A DNA stretch of 64,000 bases from positions 496,001 to 560,000 of the forward strand of contig WLXD01000001.1 of NCBI GenBank assembly GCA_012103255.1, written 5' to 3'. The stretch is from Acidobacteriota bacterium (lineage in GTDB: Bacteria > Acidobacteriota > UBA890 > WLXD01). Under the pieces are notes generated by a model. That model saw only the letters and a program-made list of their open reading frames with translations, did no database searches and was not told the origin of the DNA. The position numbers and the translations under genes are program-made. How positions within the stretch are numbered: the stretch's first letter is position 1; each line of letters opens with the position of its first letter. Positions 43,737 to 52,423 of this stretch are shown one piece after another.

Positions 43737-44732
43737 TCAGGCGACGGCGACCTGCTTCACGAGCGCGGCGATCACATCGTCAGCGCTGGCACCGGCCGCG
43801 TTGGCTTCGTAGCTCAGTTTCACTCGGTGTCGCAGGCAGTCGTGCGCGATCGCGCGGATGTCGTCCGGCGTCACGTGGTCGCGGCCCTCGAGCCAGGCAT
43901 GGGCTCGGGAAGCGCGATCGAGCGCGAGGCCGCCGCGCGGGCTAGCTCCCACCTCAATCTGGCGACCGAGGTCCTCGTCATACTTCGCTGGGAATCGCGT
44001 CGCGTCGATCAGATCGACGATGTACCGATCCACGGCGTCGCTCACGTGGATGGCGAAGATCTCGTTGCGGGCCTCGAAAACGACGTCCTGTGCCAGCGTC
44101 GATTCGTCGCCGGCTTCATCGGCACCTTCTTTCTTCGTCGCAGCGGCTTGGGCGGCCTCTTCGCTGCGCACCAGTTGGATCACGTTGACCTCGTCATCGG
44201 CGTCGGGGTACTCGATCTGTACGTGCATCAGGAACCGGTCGAGCTGGGCTTCAGGCAACGGATACGTGCCCTCTTGCTCGATCGGGTTCTGCGTGGCCAT
44301 GACAATGAACAGCGGCGGGAGCTTGTGCGTCGTGCCGGCAACGGTGATTTGCCGCTCCTCCATCGCCTCGAGCAGCGCTGCTTGAACTTTGGCAGGCGCC
44401 CGGTTGATCTCGTCGGCCAGCACAACGTTGGCGAACAGCGGACCGGGATCGAAACGGAACTCGCCGCCGCCGTCGCTCTGGTAGTAGACCTCGGTGCCGG
44501 TGATATCAGAGGGCAGCAGATCGGGCGTGAACTGGATGCGCGAGAAGTCGGCTTCCAGGTGCGTCGCCATCGACTTTACTGCTCGCGTTTTTGCCAGTCC
44601 GGGCAGCCCTTCGAGGAGCAGATTGCCGTTGGCCAGGAGACCGATGAGCAAACGGTCGAGGACGGTCTGCTGGCCGATAATCGCGCCACTCATGCGGTCG
44701 CGGAGCTTCTTGATCTCGGGGAGAGCTGACAC
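43737..44732 (-). CDS. MoxR-family AAA+ ATPase
   Basis: A 331-residue AAA+ chaperone-like ATPase. Walker A is EGLPGLAKTR (Lys48). Walker B is VVLADEINRAP. Sensor 1 is VMATQNPIEQEGTYPLPEAQ, followed by LDRFLM, and sensor 2 lies in GASPRGGLALDRASRA. A charged insert (about 195-220, with KKEGADEAGDES) is extra. MoxR ATPases act with DUF58 and VWA proteins to assemble or activate envelope targets. The GTG start at 44732 has AGGAG upstream; the frame continues further without similarity. It is the first gene of a seven-gene operon and is divergent from the DUF3604 gene. Confidence 0.93.
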   Translation of the reverse strand: MSALPEIKKLRDRMSGAIIGQQTVLDRLLIGLLANGNLLLEGLPGLAKTRAVKSMATHLEADFSRIQFTPDLLPSDITGTEVYYQSDGGGEFRFDPGPLFANVVLADEINRAPAKVQAALLEAMEERQITVAGTTHKLPPLFIVMATQNPIEQEGTYPLPEAQLDRFLMHVQIEYPDADDEVNVIQLVRSEEAAQAAATKKEGADEAGDESTLAQDVVFEARNEIFAIHVSDAVDRYIVDLIDATRFPAKYDEDLGRQIEVGASPRGGLALDRASRAHAWLEGRDHVTPDDIRAIAHDCLRHRVKLSYEANAAGASADDVIAALVKQVAVA

Positions 44733-44867
44733 CGGACTCCTCGTGCGTTGTAGAGCTTCGAGTTTCGATGGCCATCCTCGCGCGCGCAAAGAGACCAGAC
44801 CACGCCCGCAGCGGGATACAATCCCAACCCCCTGCTCAGACCCCTATGCCCAACCCCTGGAGGTTCC

Positions 44868-46796
44868 ATGCGTCTCCGCGCTCCCCTAGCGATGTTCGCG
44901 CTGGTGCTGTTCGCCGCCGCTTTCGCGACCGCTCAAGACATCAAGCCCGGTCAGGAAGAGGGTCAGGGACATTTCCCGGCTCAGGATCACTACTCGCCGT
45001 ACGCCGGCCGGAACTTCCCGACTCAGGTCTACTGGGGAGATACTCATCTGCACACGGGAATGTCCCTGGATGCCGGCGCGTTCGGCGCGCGACTCACTCC
45101 AGCAGAGGCGTATCGATTCGCGCGCGGCGAGGAGCTTGCTTCTTCGACCGGCCAACAGGTGAAGCTCGCGCGTCCACTCGACTTTCTCGTTGTCGCGGAT
45201 CATTCCGACAACATGGGTTTCTTCCCGGCGTTGATTGCCGGAGACCCCGATATGCTCGCCGACCCGACGGGTCGTGACTGGTACGACCGGATTCAGCAGG
45301 GTGGTCAGGTCGCGGTCGGCGTCGCAGCCGAGGTCATTCAGTCCATTACCGGGAATAGCTTCCCCGAGGCGCTGTACCTGGCGCCGGGCACGGACGGGTA
45401 CCGCGACGCGTGGGAACAGACGATCGACGCGGCCGAAGCAAGCAACGACCCGGGCCAGTTCACCGCGTTCATCGGCTATGAGTGGACCTCTACCGACAAG
45501 GGCCTGAACCTCCACCGCATCGTCGTGTATCGCGATGGCGGGGCCAAGGCCAGCCAGATGGAACCGGCCGCCACTCTGCCGCCGTGGGGCGCGCCGCATC
45601 CGCGTTTCCTGTGGAACTGGATGCAGCAGTACGAGGACAAGACCGGCGGCCGCCTGCTTGCGATTGCGCACAACGGCAACCTGAGTAACGGCTGGATGTT
45701 TCCGCAGGTCGAAACTGCTCACGACGGTGACGACGTCGACCAGGACTATGTGGAGACGCGGGCACGCTGGGAGCCGCTCTACGAGGTCGTTCAGATGAAG
45801 GGCGATGGTGAGACGCATCCGTTCCTGTCTCCGAACGACGAGTTCGCCGACTACGAGCGCTGGGATCAGGGGAATCTGGACCTGTCAGAGCTCAAGACCG
45901 ACGACATGTTGCAGCGCGAGTACGCACGCACAGCGCTTGCCATGGGCATGCAGATGGAGCAGCAGTACGGCACCAACCCTTACAAGTTCGGCATGATCGG
46001 CTCGACCGATGCTCACACCGGATTGGCCACAGCTGGGGAAGACAACTTCTTTGGCAAGCACTCCGGAACCGAGCCGAACGCACACCGCTGGGAGCATCCG
46101 ATCGCCAAGTTCGGCGACGCGGAGTATGTGGGTTGGGGTCAGATCGCCGCGGGCTACGCTGCGGTATGGGCTCAGGAGAACACCCGCGAGGCCCTGTTCG
46201 ATGCGATGAAACGCAAGGAGACCTACGCAACCACCGGTTCGCGCATGATCCTGCGCTTCTTCGGCGGTTGGGAGTTCGAGTCCGAGGATGCGATGTCGCG
46301 CTTGCCGGCAGACATCGGCTACTCCAAGGGCGTCCCGATGGGTGGCGACCTGGTTGGTGCCCCTGCGGGTCGCGCGCCGACTTTCCTGATGGCGGCGATG
46401 AAGGACCCGTACTCCGGCAACCTCGACCGAATCCAGATGGTCAAGGTGTGGCTGGATGCTGCCGGCGACCGCATGGAGAAGGTCTACAACGTCGCGTGGA
46501 GCGATGATCGCCAGCTCGACGCTGAAGGCAACCTACCCCCGGTGGGCAACACCGTGGATGTCGCAACAGCAACCTGGACCAACACGATCGGCTCTCCGGA
46601 ACTACTGGCCACCTGGTCCGATCCGGACTTCGATCCCGCGTTGCCGGCGGCGTACTACCTGCGAGTCCTCGAGATCCCGACGCCGCGCTGGACCGCGTAT
46701 GAGTCGTTGCGTTACGATATCTCGATGGATCCTGAGGTCCCGATGATCCACGAGGAACGCGGCTACACATCGCCTATCTGGTACACGCCGCAGTAG
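44868..46796 (+). CDS. Exported DUF3604 (PHP-like) protein
   Basis: A 642-residue exported protein of the DUF3604 family. Signal peptide 1-22 (ALVLFAAAFATA). The start of the fold, VYWGDTHLHTGMSLDAG, carries a PHP-type metal motif with His60 and His62. Further candidates are LDFLVVADHSDNMG and MIGSTDAHTGL. This suggests a metal-dependent hydrolase or phosphoesterase, but the reaction is not established. A GGAGG Shine-Dalgarno precedes the ATG, and a TACAAT hexamer (about 44817-44822) could be the -10 box. A strong terminator follows, so it is a single-gene unit. Confidence 0.88.
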   Translation: MRLRAPLAMFALVLFAAAFATAQDIKPGQEEGQGHFPAQDHYSPYAGRNFPTQVYWGDTHLHTGMSLDAGAFGARLTPAEAYRFARGEELASSTGQQVKLARPLDFLVVADHSDNMGFFPALIAGDPDMLADPTGRDWYDRIQQGGQVAVGVAAEVIQSITGNSFPEALYLAPGTDGYRDAWEQTIDAAEASNDPGQFTAFIGYEWTSTDKGLNLHRIVVYRDGGAKASQMEPAATLPPWGAPHPRFLWNWMQQYEDKTGGRLLAIAHNGNLSNGWMFPQVETAHDGDDVDQDYVETRARWEPLYEVVQMKGDGETHPFLSPNDEFADYERWDQGNLDLSELKTDDMLQREYARTALAMGMQMEQQYGTNPYKFGMIGSTDAHTGLATAGEDNFFGKHSGTEPNAHRWEHPIAKFGDAEYVGWGQIAAGYAAVWAQENTREALFDAMKRKETYATTGSRMILRFFGGWEFESEDAMSRLPADIGYSKGVPMGGDLVGAPAGRAPTFLMAAMKDPYSGNLDRIQMVKVWLDAAGDRMEKVYNVAWSDDRQLDAEGNLPPVGNTVDVATATWTNTIGSPELLATWSDPDFDPALPAAYYLRVLEIPTPRWTAYESLRYDISMDPEVPMIHEERGYTSPIWYTPQ

Positions 46797-46825
46797 TAGC
46801 TCGCGGCGTAACGAATTGACGGGGA

Positions 46826-46850
46826 ACGGGGGCTTCGGCCCCCGTTTTTC
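46826..46850 (+). terminator. Intrinsic terminator after the DUF3604 gene
   Basis: An eight-bp stem ACGGGGGC/GCCCCCGT closed by a TTCG tetraloop and followed by TTTTC, 30 bases after the stop. This is the clearest rho-independent terminator in the window. Confidence 0.92.
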
Positions 46851-46900
46851 TTGCGTGGAGGTGTAACTGCCTAGCCGCGCGCAGCAAACATCCAAGGACC

Positions 46901-46922
46901 GTGAAGGTTTCGTGATACCTGC
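46901..46922 (+). promoter_or_regulatory. Direct-repeat operator of the two-component system
   Basis: GTGAAGGTTTC and GTGATACCTGC begin at 46901 and 46912, an 11-bp period as for OmpR/PhoB-family response regulators. A degenerate third unit (GTCC) begins at 46923. The first unit is almost identical to the first unit of the four-repeat array at 49149. It ends 16 bases before the response-regulator start, which suggests autoregulation. Confidence 0.7.
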
Positions 46923-46938
46923 GTCCTAGGGTCTTGCC

Positions 46939-47667
46939 ATGCTTGCCGAACAACTCCCCCGTGAATCGATTCTCGTCGTCGAGGACGAGCCCGAGCTGGC
47001 CCAGTTGCTGCAGCTCAACTTCGACCCCATGGGATTCGATGTCGAGATCGCGCCGCGCCTGGACGCCGCGCGCCGCGCGCTGCGCCAGCGCGACCACGCT
47101 CTGGTGATTCTCGACCTCACGCTGCCCGACGGTGATGGCCTCGACCTGTGTCGCGAGCTTCGCCAGGCGGAGGACTACACCCCGATTCTCATTCTGACCG
47201 CGCGCTCGGATGAAACGGATCGGGTGGTGGGACTGGAGCTCGGCGCGGATGACTACCTCGTGAAGCCGTTCGCCGTTCGCGAGTTGACCGCGCGAGTTCG
47301 GGCGATCCGGCGCCGCGTTGCGCTCTCGACTCAGGTGCGCCAGGCGCCCGATAGTCGGCTCGTGTTCGATGGGCTCGAAGTCGACCCGTCGAGCCGCCGC
47401 GTCCTCGTTGCCGGTCAGCCCGCAGAGCTAACCGCTACGGAGTTCGACCTGCTGCTGCATCTGGCTTCGAACCCGGGTCGGGTCTACACCCGCGCGCAGT
47501 TGCTCGATCGGGTCTGGGGCGACGAGTACGGCACCCAGGAGCATGCGGTCAACGCCGGTGTGAACCGGCTGCGGGCGAAGATCGAGATCGATCCCGGTGA
47601 ACCGCGCTTCGTGCGCACCGTGTGGGGTGTTGGCTACCGATTCTTCGACCCGAAGGACGAATCATGA
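46939..47667 (+). CDS. OmpR/PhoB-family response regulator
   Basis: A 242-residue regulator. The receiver domain has acidic pocket Glu15-Asp16 (VVEDEP), phospho-acceptor Asp59 (ILDLTLPDGDG), Thr87 and Lys109 (DDYLVKPF). The winged-helix domain spans about 140-240 (ELTATEFDLLLHLASNPGRV, then RAQLLDRVWG and the recognition helix HAVNAGVNRLRAKIE). It should bind GTGA direct repeats found upstream of itself and of the spondin gene. The start codon lies very close to the presumed operator, so its leader must be short. It overlaps the kinase gene by four bases. Confidence 0.94.
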   Translation: MLAEQLPRESILVVEDEPELAQLLQLNFDPMGFDVEIAPRLDAARRALRQRDHALVILDLTLPDGDGLDLCRELRQAEDYTPILILTARSDETDRVVGLELGADDYLVKPFAVRELTARVRAIRRRVALSTQVRQAPDSRLVFDGLEVDPSSRRVLVAGQPAELTATEFDLLLHLASNPGRVYTRAQLLDRVWGDEYGTQEHAVNAGVNRLRAKIEIDPGEPRFVRTVWGVGYRFFDPKDES

Positions 47668-49124
47668 TGCCGCGATCGCTCTTCGCAAGATTGACGCTGG
47701 CGCTTGCCGGAATCCTGTTCATTCTTGGCGCCGGATTCCTGCTGCTCACGGTGCGAACGAGTCAGATGTACGAGCAGGAGATGCAGCAACGACTGCATCG
47801 CGAGCTCGCCGCGCACGTGGCCTCGGTGTACGAGCTGTTCGAGCCGGAGGGCGTCAATCAGCAGTCGCTGGAGACGCTGTTTACGGAGTTGATGCACGTG
47901 AACCCCGCCATAGAGGTCTACCTGCTCAACCCGAGCGGCGAGATCCTGTCCTACTCCGCGCCCGAGGGTCAGGTGGTGCGGAGTCGCGTGTCGCTGGCGC
48001 CGGTTCAGCGTTTCCTGGAGTCGGGCCCCGAAGGCCCGATCGTGGGCGACGATCCTCGCTCCGATGGCACCAAGGTGTTCTCCGCGGCGCCGGTTACGCG
48101 CGACGGCGTGCTACTTGGCTACATGTACGTTGTGCTCGCCAGTCAGATCTACGACGGCGTCGCAGGAACTCTCGCACAGAGCTACATGTTGCGGCTCGCC
48201 GCCTGGATCGCTCTCGCCGTCTTGCTCCTGAGTGCCCTGGCAGGGGCCGTGCTCTTCTACCGGATGACGCGACCACTGGCCGCGCTCGATGAGGCCATGC
48301 GGGCGTTCACCGGCTCGATGGCCGAGGACGACTCGGGTCCGGATCGGTCGCCCGAGCGCGACGAAATCGGTGGGCTACAGAGTTCATTCGACGAGATGGC
48401 AGCCACCATCCGCCGCCAGGTGGAAGCGCTCGGGGCAGCCGACCGTTCGCGGCGCGAGCTCGTGGCGAACGTTTCCCATGACCTGCGAACGCCGCTGGCG
48501 CACATGACCGGCTACCTCGAGACGCTGCGACTGCAGTGGGACGATTTGCCCGCGGACCGTCGCGCCGAGTATCTGGAGGTCGCGGTTCGACACGGCGAGC
48601 GTCTCTCGGGTCTTGTGGACGAGTTGTTCGAGATCTCCAGGCTCGACACGCTCGAGGACCTCGTTCGACTCGAACGCTTCTGCATAGACGAACTGGTGCG
48701 CGATGTGGCCCGCCGCTATCGGCTCGTGGCAGAGCGTCGTGGTATTGAGTTCGCGACGCGCGTTCCCGTCACCGAGCTCGAGATGGACGGAGACCCGCAA
48801 TTGATCGAGCGTTCCCTGTCGAACCTGCTCGACAACGCGATGCGTCACACGCCCGACGGCGGGACCATCGAAGTCGCTGCTCGGCGCGAGTCCGGCCGCG
48901 TGCTGCTTTCTATTCGCGACACGGGTGAAGGGATCCCGGTGGAAGAGCAGGGCCGCGTGTTCGAGCGCTTCTATCGCGGATCGACGCACACGAGCGTCGG
49001 CGGCGGTGGTCTCGGACTCGCGATCGCCAAACGAGCCATCGAACTGCATCGCGGCGAGATCGACTTCTCGAGCGCTCCAGGGCTCGGGACGACCTTCCAC
49101 GTCGAGCTGCCTGCTGCGGTGTAG
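47664..49124 (+). CDS. Sensor histidine kinase
   Basis: A 486-residue membrane kinase, partner of the preceding regulator. TM1 is at 9-30, a periplasmic sensor domain at about 31-175 and TM2 at about 178-200. HAMP starts at about 201, and the H-box NVSHDLRTPLAHMTGYLETL carries phospho-His272. The N-box is LSNLLDNAMRHTPDGG, with G1 DTGEGIP, F-box VFERFYRG and G2 GGGGLGLAIAKR. All catalytic motifs are complete. The start at 47664 overlaps the regulator stop (ATGA); a second ATG follows directly. The signal is unknown. A small CCGGC/GCCGG hairpin follows the stop (49126-49139). Confidence 0.94.
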   Translation: MMPRSLFARLTLALAGILFILGAGFLLLTVRTSQMYEQEMQQRLHRELAAHVASVYELFEPEGVNQQSLETLFTELMHVNPAIEVYLLNPSGEILSYSAPEGQVVRSRVSLAPVQRFLESGPEGPIVGDDPRSDGTKVFSAAPVTRDGVLLGYMYVVLASQIYDGVAGTLAQSYMLRLAAWIALAVLLLSALAGAVLFYRMTRPLAALDEAMRAFTGSMAEDDSGPDRSPERDEIGGLQSSFDEMAATIRRQVEALGAADRSRRELVANVSHDLRTPLAHMTGYLETLRLQWDDLPADRRAEYLEVAVRHGERLSGLVDELFEISRLDTLEDLVRLERFCIDELVRDVARRYRLVAERRGIEFATRVPVTELEMDGDPQLIERSLSNLLDNAMRHTPDGGTIEVAARRESGRVLLSIRDTGEGIPVEEQGRVFERFYRGSTHTSVGGGGLGLAIAKRAIELHRGEIDFSSAPGLGTTFHVELPAAV

Positions 49125-49148
49125 TCCGGCTCACGCCGGCCCGCGTCT

Positions 49149-49192
49149 GTGATGGTTTCGTGATGATCCGGTGAGGGCCCGGTGATTTCCGT
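49149..49192 (+). promoter_or_regulatory. Four-copy GTGA direct-repeat operator upstream of the spondin gene
   Basis: GTGA begins at 49149, 49160, 49171 and 49182, exactly 11 bases apart: GTGATGGTTTC, GTGATGATCCG, GTGAGGGCCCG, GTGATTTCCGT. This is the pattern expected for cooperative head-to-tail binding of an OmpR/PhoB-type regulator. It lies between the kinase gene and the spondin gene. The first unit matches that upstream of the regulator at 46901. Confidence 0.78.
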
Positions 49193-49251
49193 TTCGCACA
49201 GTGCACTCGTTCGACGGAATGACCCGTCGACACCACACGGAGTGCATAGAA

Positions 49252-49902
49252 ATGCGCAAGCTCATTGCCCTCGGGGTCGTCGGCGTCAGCCTTCTTCTGA
49301 CGGGAACCGTTTCAGCCCAGGAGACGTATCGGATTCGTCTCACCAATCTCACCCGCGGCCAGATCATGAGCCCGGCGGTGATCGCTGCTCATTCGAGTCA
49401 GATCCGCATGTTCCGGGTAGGGCGACAGGCGAGCCCGGCGCTCGCTGCGCTCGCGGAGGATGCGGACACCTCGGCGCTGACGGCGGCGCTCGATGCGGCC
49501 GGTGCTGACGTTACCGACTACGTCGTGGGCGACGGGGTTCTCATGCCTGGCGAGACCAAGACCTACGAGATCACCATCGCGGCTGGCGACTACCTGAGCC
49601 TCGCCTCGATGCTCGTCACCAGCAACGACGCCTTCGCCGGTGTCGATAGCTACGACCTCTCCGGACTCATGGGCCGCAAGAGCTTCACGGTGCCCGCCTA
49701 CGATTCCGGAAGCGAGAACAACAGCGAGAACTGCGCCTACATCCCGGGGCCGCCCTGCGGTAACGGCGGCGCGCGCGACACCAAGGGTCGCGAGGGCTTC
49801 GTGCACATCCACGCCGGCATCCGCGGCGATGGCGACATCTCGAAGACGAACTACGACTGGCGCAACCCGGTGATGCGGGTGGAGCTGCTCCCCGGCAAGT
49901 AG
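49252..49902 (+). CDS. Exported spondin-domain protein
   Basis: A 216-residue exported protein. Signal peptide 1-22 (LGVVGVSLLLTGTVSA). The spondin_N-like domain is ETYRIRLTNLTRGQIMSPAV near the N-terminus, VLMPGETKTYEITIAAGDYL, then LSLASMLVTSNDAFAG and the C-terminal FVHIHAGIRGDGDI. Bacterial spondin proteins are secreted or surface beta-sandwich proteins, probably metal-binding, with unknown roles. GGAG lies nine bases before the ATG. The four-repeat operator just upstream makes it the probable main target of the adjacent two-component system. Confidence 0.85.
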   Translation: MRKLIALGVVGVSLLLTGTVSAQETYRIRLTNLTRGQIMSPAVIAAHSSQIRMFRVGRQASPALAALAEDADTSALTAALDAAGADVTDYVVGDGVLMPGETKTYEITIAAGDYLSLASMLVTSNDAFAGVDSYDLSGLMGRKSFTVPAYDSGSENNSENCAYIPGPPCGNGGARDTKGREGFVHIHAGIRGDGDISKTNYDWRNPVMRVELLPGK

Positions 49903-49909
49903 GGCAGAG

Positions 49910-51211
49910 CTAGAAGCTCACGTCCCACTGCAGACGAAAGCGGGTGTCGGCCAACGTGTCGGCACCCGCTTGCTCCATGGTGAGCCGGGAGATGTCCGCG
50001 GTGAGCTTGTTGTCGTGGCCTGCGAAGAACCAGTTGGCCCCGAACGTGAGTTCTCGGCGATCGTCCGCGTCGACTTCGGTGTTCGGATCGACCCAGGCGT
50101 AGCGCACCGCTACTTCAAGCGGCGCTGGAATCGACGCTATCAACTCATGCAAGAAATAGCCGGCCTGGACATAGAGCCCACGTAGTCGGCGTGTGGTGCC
50201 GTTGACTCGGTCTTCGACCCGTTTCCAGTGGTACTCCTGCTGCAGCGACAGTCCGCGATGCATCAGAGCGAACTCCTGCAGGTACTGTCGAACTCGGTAT
50301 TGCCCCGGCGCGCCGGGAGCGTCGGCCTCGTCGTGCGGTGAGTCGGGGATCGGCACGATGCCGTCCAGCTGGCCACCTCCCGCGCTCGAGAACCGCGTGT
50401 ACGGACTCTGATTGGAGATCGTAGCGACAGATAGCGTCGCGGCGACCTCCTCGTAACGGCCGACGTCGCTCTGCGAGAAGCGCAGATCGCGACCGAACAT
50501 GTTCCAGGTCAGGCGACCGAGCACCATCGGTACGTTGTCATCGTTGCCTTCGCCAGCACCGTTGCCGGTAAACGCCCCGACGTAGTACCGAAAGTCGTAG
50601 ACCCTACCGGGCGCGACCCGGCCGCCCACCATGACGCCGTCCTGACGGTCGATCGTGAACTCCCGGTTGACGATCGATCGCTCGACGAATTGCTGCTTGC
50701 CCGAAGAGTCCACGCGCTCCCTGTTGTAGTTCACCTTCCATTGGCCGACCCGGAATTGAAGCCATTCGAAACGGCTGAAGGTGAACCGCAGGTCGAGCAA
50801 CCGGCCGTTCACGAAGTAGTAGTTGATCCAGGGCTCGTAAACGTTGCCGCCCATCTTGAGACGGGCGCGGTTGATGCGGAAGTCGTTGATCGGGTCGCGC
50901 TCGAAGTCTGACGCGGTGTGCGGATCGACGGCGAACGGATAGCTCGCGCGGAACTGACCACGCAGCCATAGCTGCATGCGGAAGCGCCCGTCGGCGCTCT
51001 CGACGGCCAACCCCGTGACTCCTTGCACCGTGACCAGAGGCGGCCCGTCGTTGTCCTCACCGCCGATCTGCTGCTCCGGCGCGCCTTCGGAAGCCTGCTC
51101 CACGGCGGCGGCGGTTCCGTCACCGCCCGCTTCCTGCGCCAGGATCGCGCGCGGCGCGGCGACGAGCAGAAGGAACACCAGCCCGCAGGTAGTAAGCCGG
51201 TGCGGTTTCAT
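49910..51211 (-). CDS. OprO/OprP-family porin
   Basis: A 433-residue outer-membrane porin (PF07396). Signal peptide 1-25 (LVFLLLVAAPRAILAQ), an acidic linker, then strands of a 16-stranded barrel: RFRMQLWLRGQFRASY, FRINRARLKMGGNVYEPW, YYFVNGRLLDLRFTF, FRVGQWKVNYNRERV. It ends with a terminal Phe (RLQWDVSF). Family members form anion (phosphate or pyrophosphate) channels; here an organic or inorganic anion such as sulfate is possible but not shown. It is the last gene of the 13-gene cluster, five bases after the third HupE-like gene, and is convergent with the spondin gene. Confidence 0.88.
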   Translation of the reverse strand: MKPHRLTTCGLVFLLLVAAPRAILAQEAGGDGTAAAVEQASEGAPEQQIGGEDNDGPPLVTVQGVTGLAVESADGRFRMQLWLRGQFRASYPFAVDPHTASDFERDPINDFRINRARLKMGGNVYEPWINYYFVNGRLLDLRFTFSRFEWLQFRVGQWKVNYNRERVDSSGKQQFVERSIVNREFTIDRQDGVMVGGRVAPGRVYDFRYYVGAFTGNGAGEGNDDNVPMVLGRLTWNMFGRDLRFSQSDVGRYEEVAATLSVATISNQSPYTRFSSAGGGQLDGIVPIPDSPHDEADAPGAPGQYRVRQYLQEFALMHRGLSLQQEYHWKRVEDRVNGTTRRLRGLYVQAGYFLHELIASIPAPLEVAVRYAWVDPNTEVDADDRRELTFGANWFFAGHDNKLTADISRLTMEQAGADTLADTRFRLQWDVSF

Positions 51212-51216
51212 CGGCG

Positions 51217-51822
51217 TCAGGCGCCGGGGCGGAAGAGCCAGCCGAGCATGAGGATGCCGATGGCCGTGATCCAGGATCCAGCAACGCGCACCACGATGCG
51301 AGTCCAGCCCTGGGCCCAGGTCACTGCGAGCGCGGTGATCAAAGTGGCCATCACCGCTAGCGCGCTCAGGCTACCGGCGAGTCCCACCAATCCGATGCCC
51401 GACGTAGCGGCCTCGGCTCCGTTCAGAAACCCGTGCAGTAGCCCTACGCCCAGACCCAGCGCGGCAACAACGCCGGTAGGAACCTCGCGATCAACGGCGA
51501 GCGCAGCACCGAGCGCGAGAAACGTGACAGTTGTGGCGGCAGCCCATACGACAGGAGGCGCGAGCGCCAGGCCGGTGAGGCCGCCGACTGTCCACGCGAC
51601 GATCACGACGGCGAGAGTCGTGCGCCCGGTCGTGGGGCCCCGCAGACCGGCGAGTAGGCCCAGAGCCACGACAACAAGAATGTCTGGCGCAGTTACGAAC
51701 AGGTGGGAGATCCCGTCGTAGAAAGGGCCAAACCCGGTGTTCACCAGGTGGGCGTCGGCGATGCCTGGGATCGCTCCCGCGCCCAACACCGCTGCGGTCA
51801 GCGTGCGTGTGCGATTCGTCAT
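51217..51822 (-). CDS. HupE/UreJ-like membrane protein, short type with GPFYDG motif
   Basis: A 201-residue polytopic protein. The N-terminus AHLVNTGFGPFYDGISHLFV, then TAPDILVVVALGLLAGLRG, matches a HupE/UreJ-like subgroup that begins with an exported His. GLLHGFLNGAEA in the middle is the family's second His segment. About six helices. The family is thought to carry nickel or cobalt, or to serve metalloenzymes; here there is no hydrogenase or urease, so the role is open. The start at 51822 overlaps the previous HupE gene stop (ATGA). Confidence 0.82.
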   Translation of the reverse strand: MTNRTRTLTAAVLGAGAIPGIADAHLVNTGFGPFYDGISHLFVTAPDILVVVALGLLAGLRGPTTGRTTLAVVIVAWTVGGLTGLALAPPVVWAAATTVTFLALGAALAVDREVPTGVVAALGLGVGLLHGFLNGAEAATSGIGLVGLAGSLSALAVMATLITALAVTWAQGWTRIVVRVAGSWITAIGILMLGWLFRPGA

Positions 51823-52421
51823 CCGATCGCTCGCCACAAGAAGTACAGACCTCCCACGAGCACGAGTCCGCCCGCGGCGCGGAGGATTACCGGACCGTTG
51901 GGGCGCTCGTGCACCATGCCGAATGCGATGCCCGCCGCGTGAAGGAGCCCCGTCGCGATGACGAAACCGATCGAGTAGTACAGACCGCTCGCCCCGTCCG
52001 GCAACTCGGTGCCGTGGGCGTGCCCATGGAAGATCGCGAAGAAGGCGACCAGCGCGGCGGCTATCGGTAGGCCGGGCTTTGCTTCGCCGACAACCATCGC
52101 GCCGAGAGCGACGGCGGACAGCGCTATGCCGATTTCCACGCCCGGCAGGGGAATGCCCATCAGGCCAAGCATGCCGCCCAGCGCCATGACGACCGGGAAG
52201 GCGACCGGCAGCGCCCACAGTGCCGGCGCGCCGAGCTGCGCGCCCCAGAAGCCGACGGCCACCATCGCGAGCACGTGATCAAGCCCCGAAATCGGGTGCG
52301 TGAGGCCCGAGACGAATCCGGCGGCTTGGCCGGTCTCTTCGTGTGCCCAGGCAAATAGCGGCCAGAGGAGTGCAAGAGTCGCGGTGGCCGCGAATGCGGA
52401 ATAGCGGAACCGGTTTGTCAC
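51819..52421 (-). CDS. HupE/UreJ-family protein, classical type
   Basis: A 200-residue polytopic protein with the classical HupE signature: an N-terminal exported AHEETGQAAGFVSGLTHPIS, then GLDHVLAMVAVGFWGAQLG (HPxxGxDH motif), and FFAIFHGHAHGTELPDGASG in the second half. The His-rich motifs are typical of nickel/cobalt transport proteins of hydrogenase and urease operons. The GTG start at 52421 lies two bases after the stop of the longer HupE-like gene. About six helices. Confidence 0.9.
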   Translation of the reverse strand: MTNRFRYSAFAATATLALLWPLFAWAHEETGQAAGFVSGLTHPISGLDHVLAMVAVGFWGAQLGAPALWALPVAFPVVMALGGMLGLMGIPLPGVEIGIALSAVALGAMVVGEAKPGLPIAAALVAFFAIFHGHAHGTELPDGASGLYYSIGFVIATGLLHAAGIAFGMVHERPNGPVILRAAGGLVLVGGLYFLWRAIG

Positions 52422-52423
52422 GA

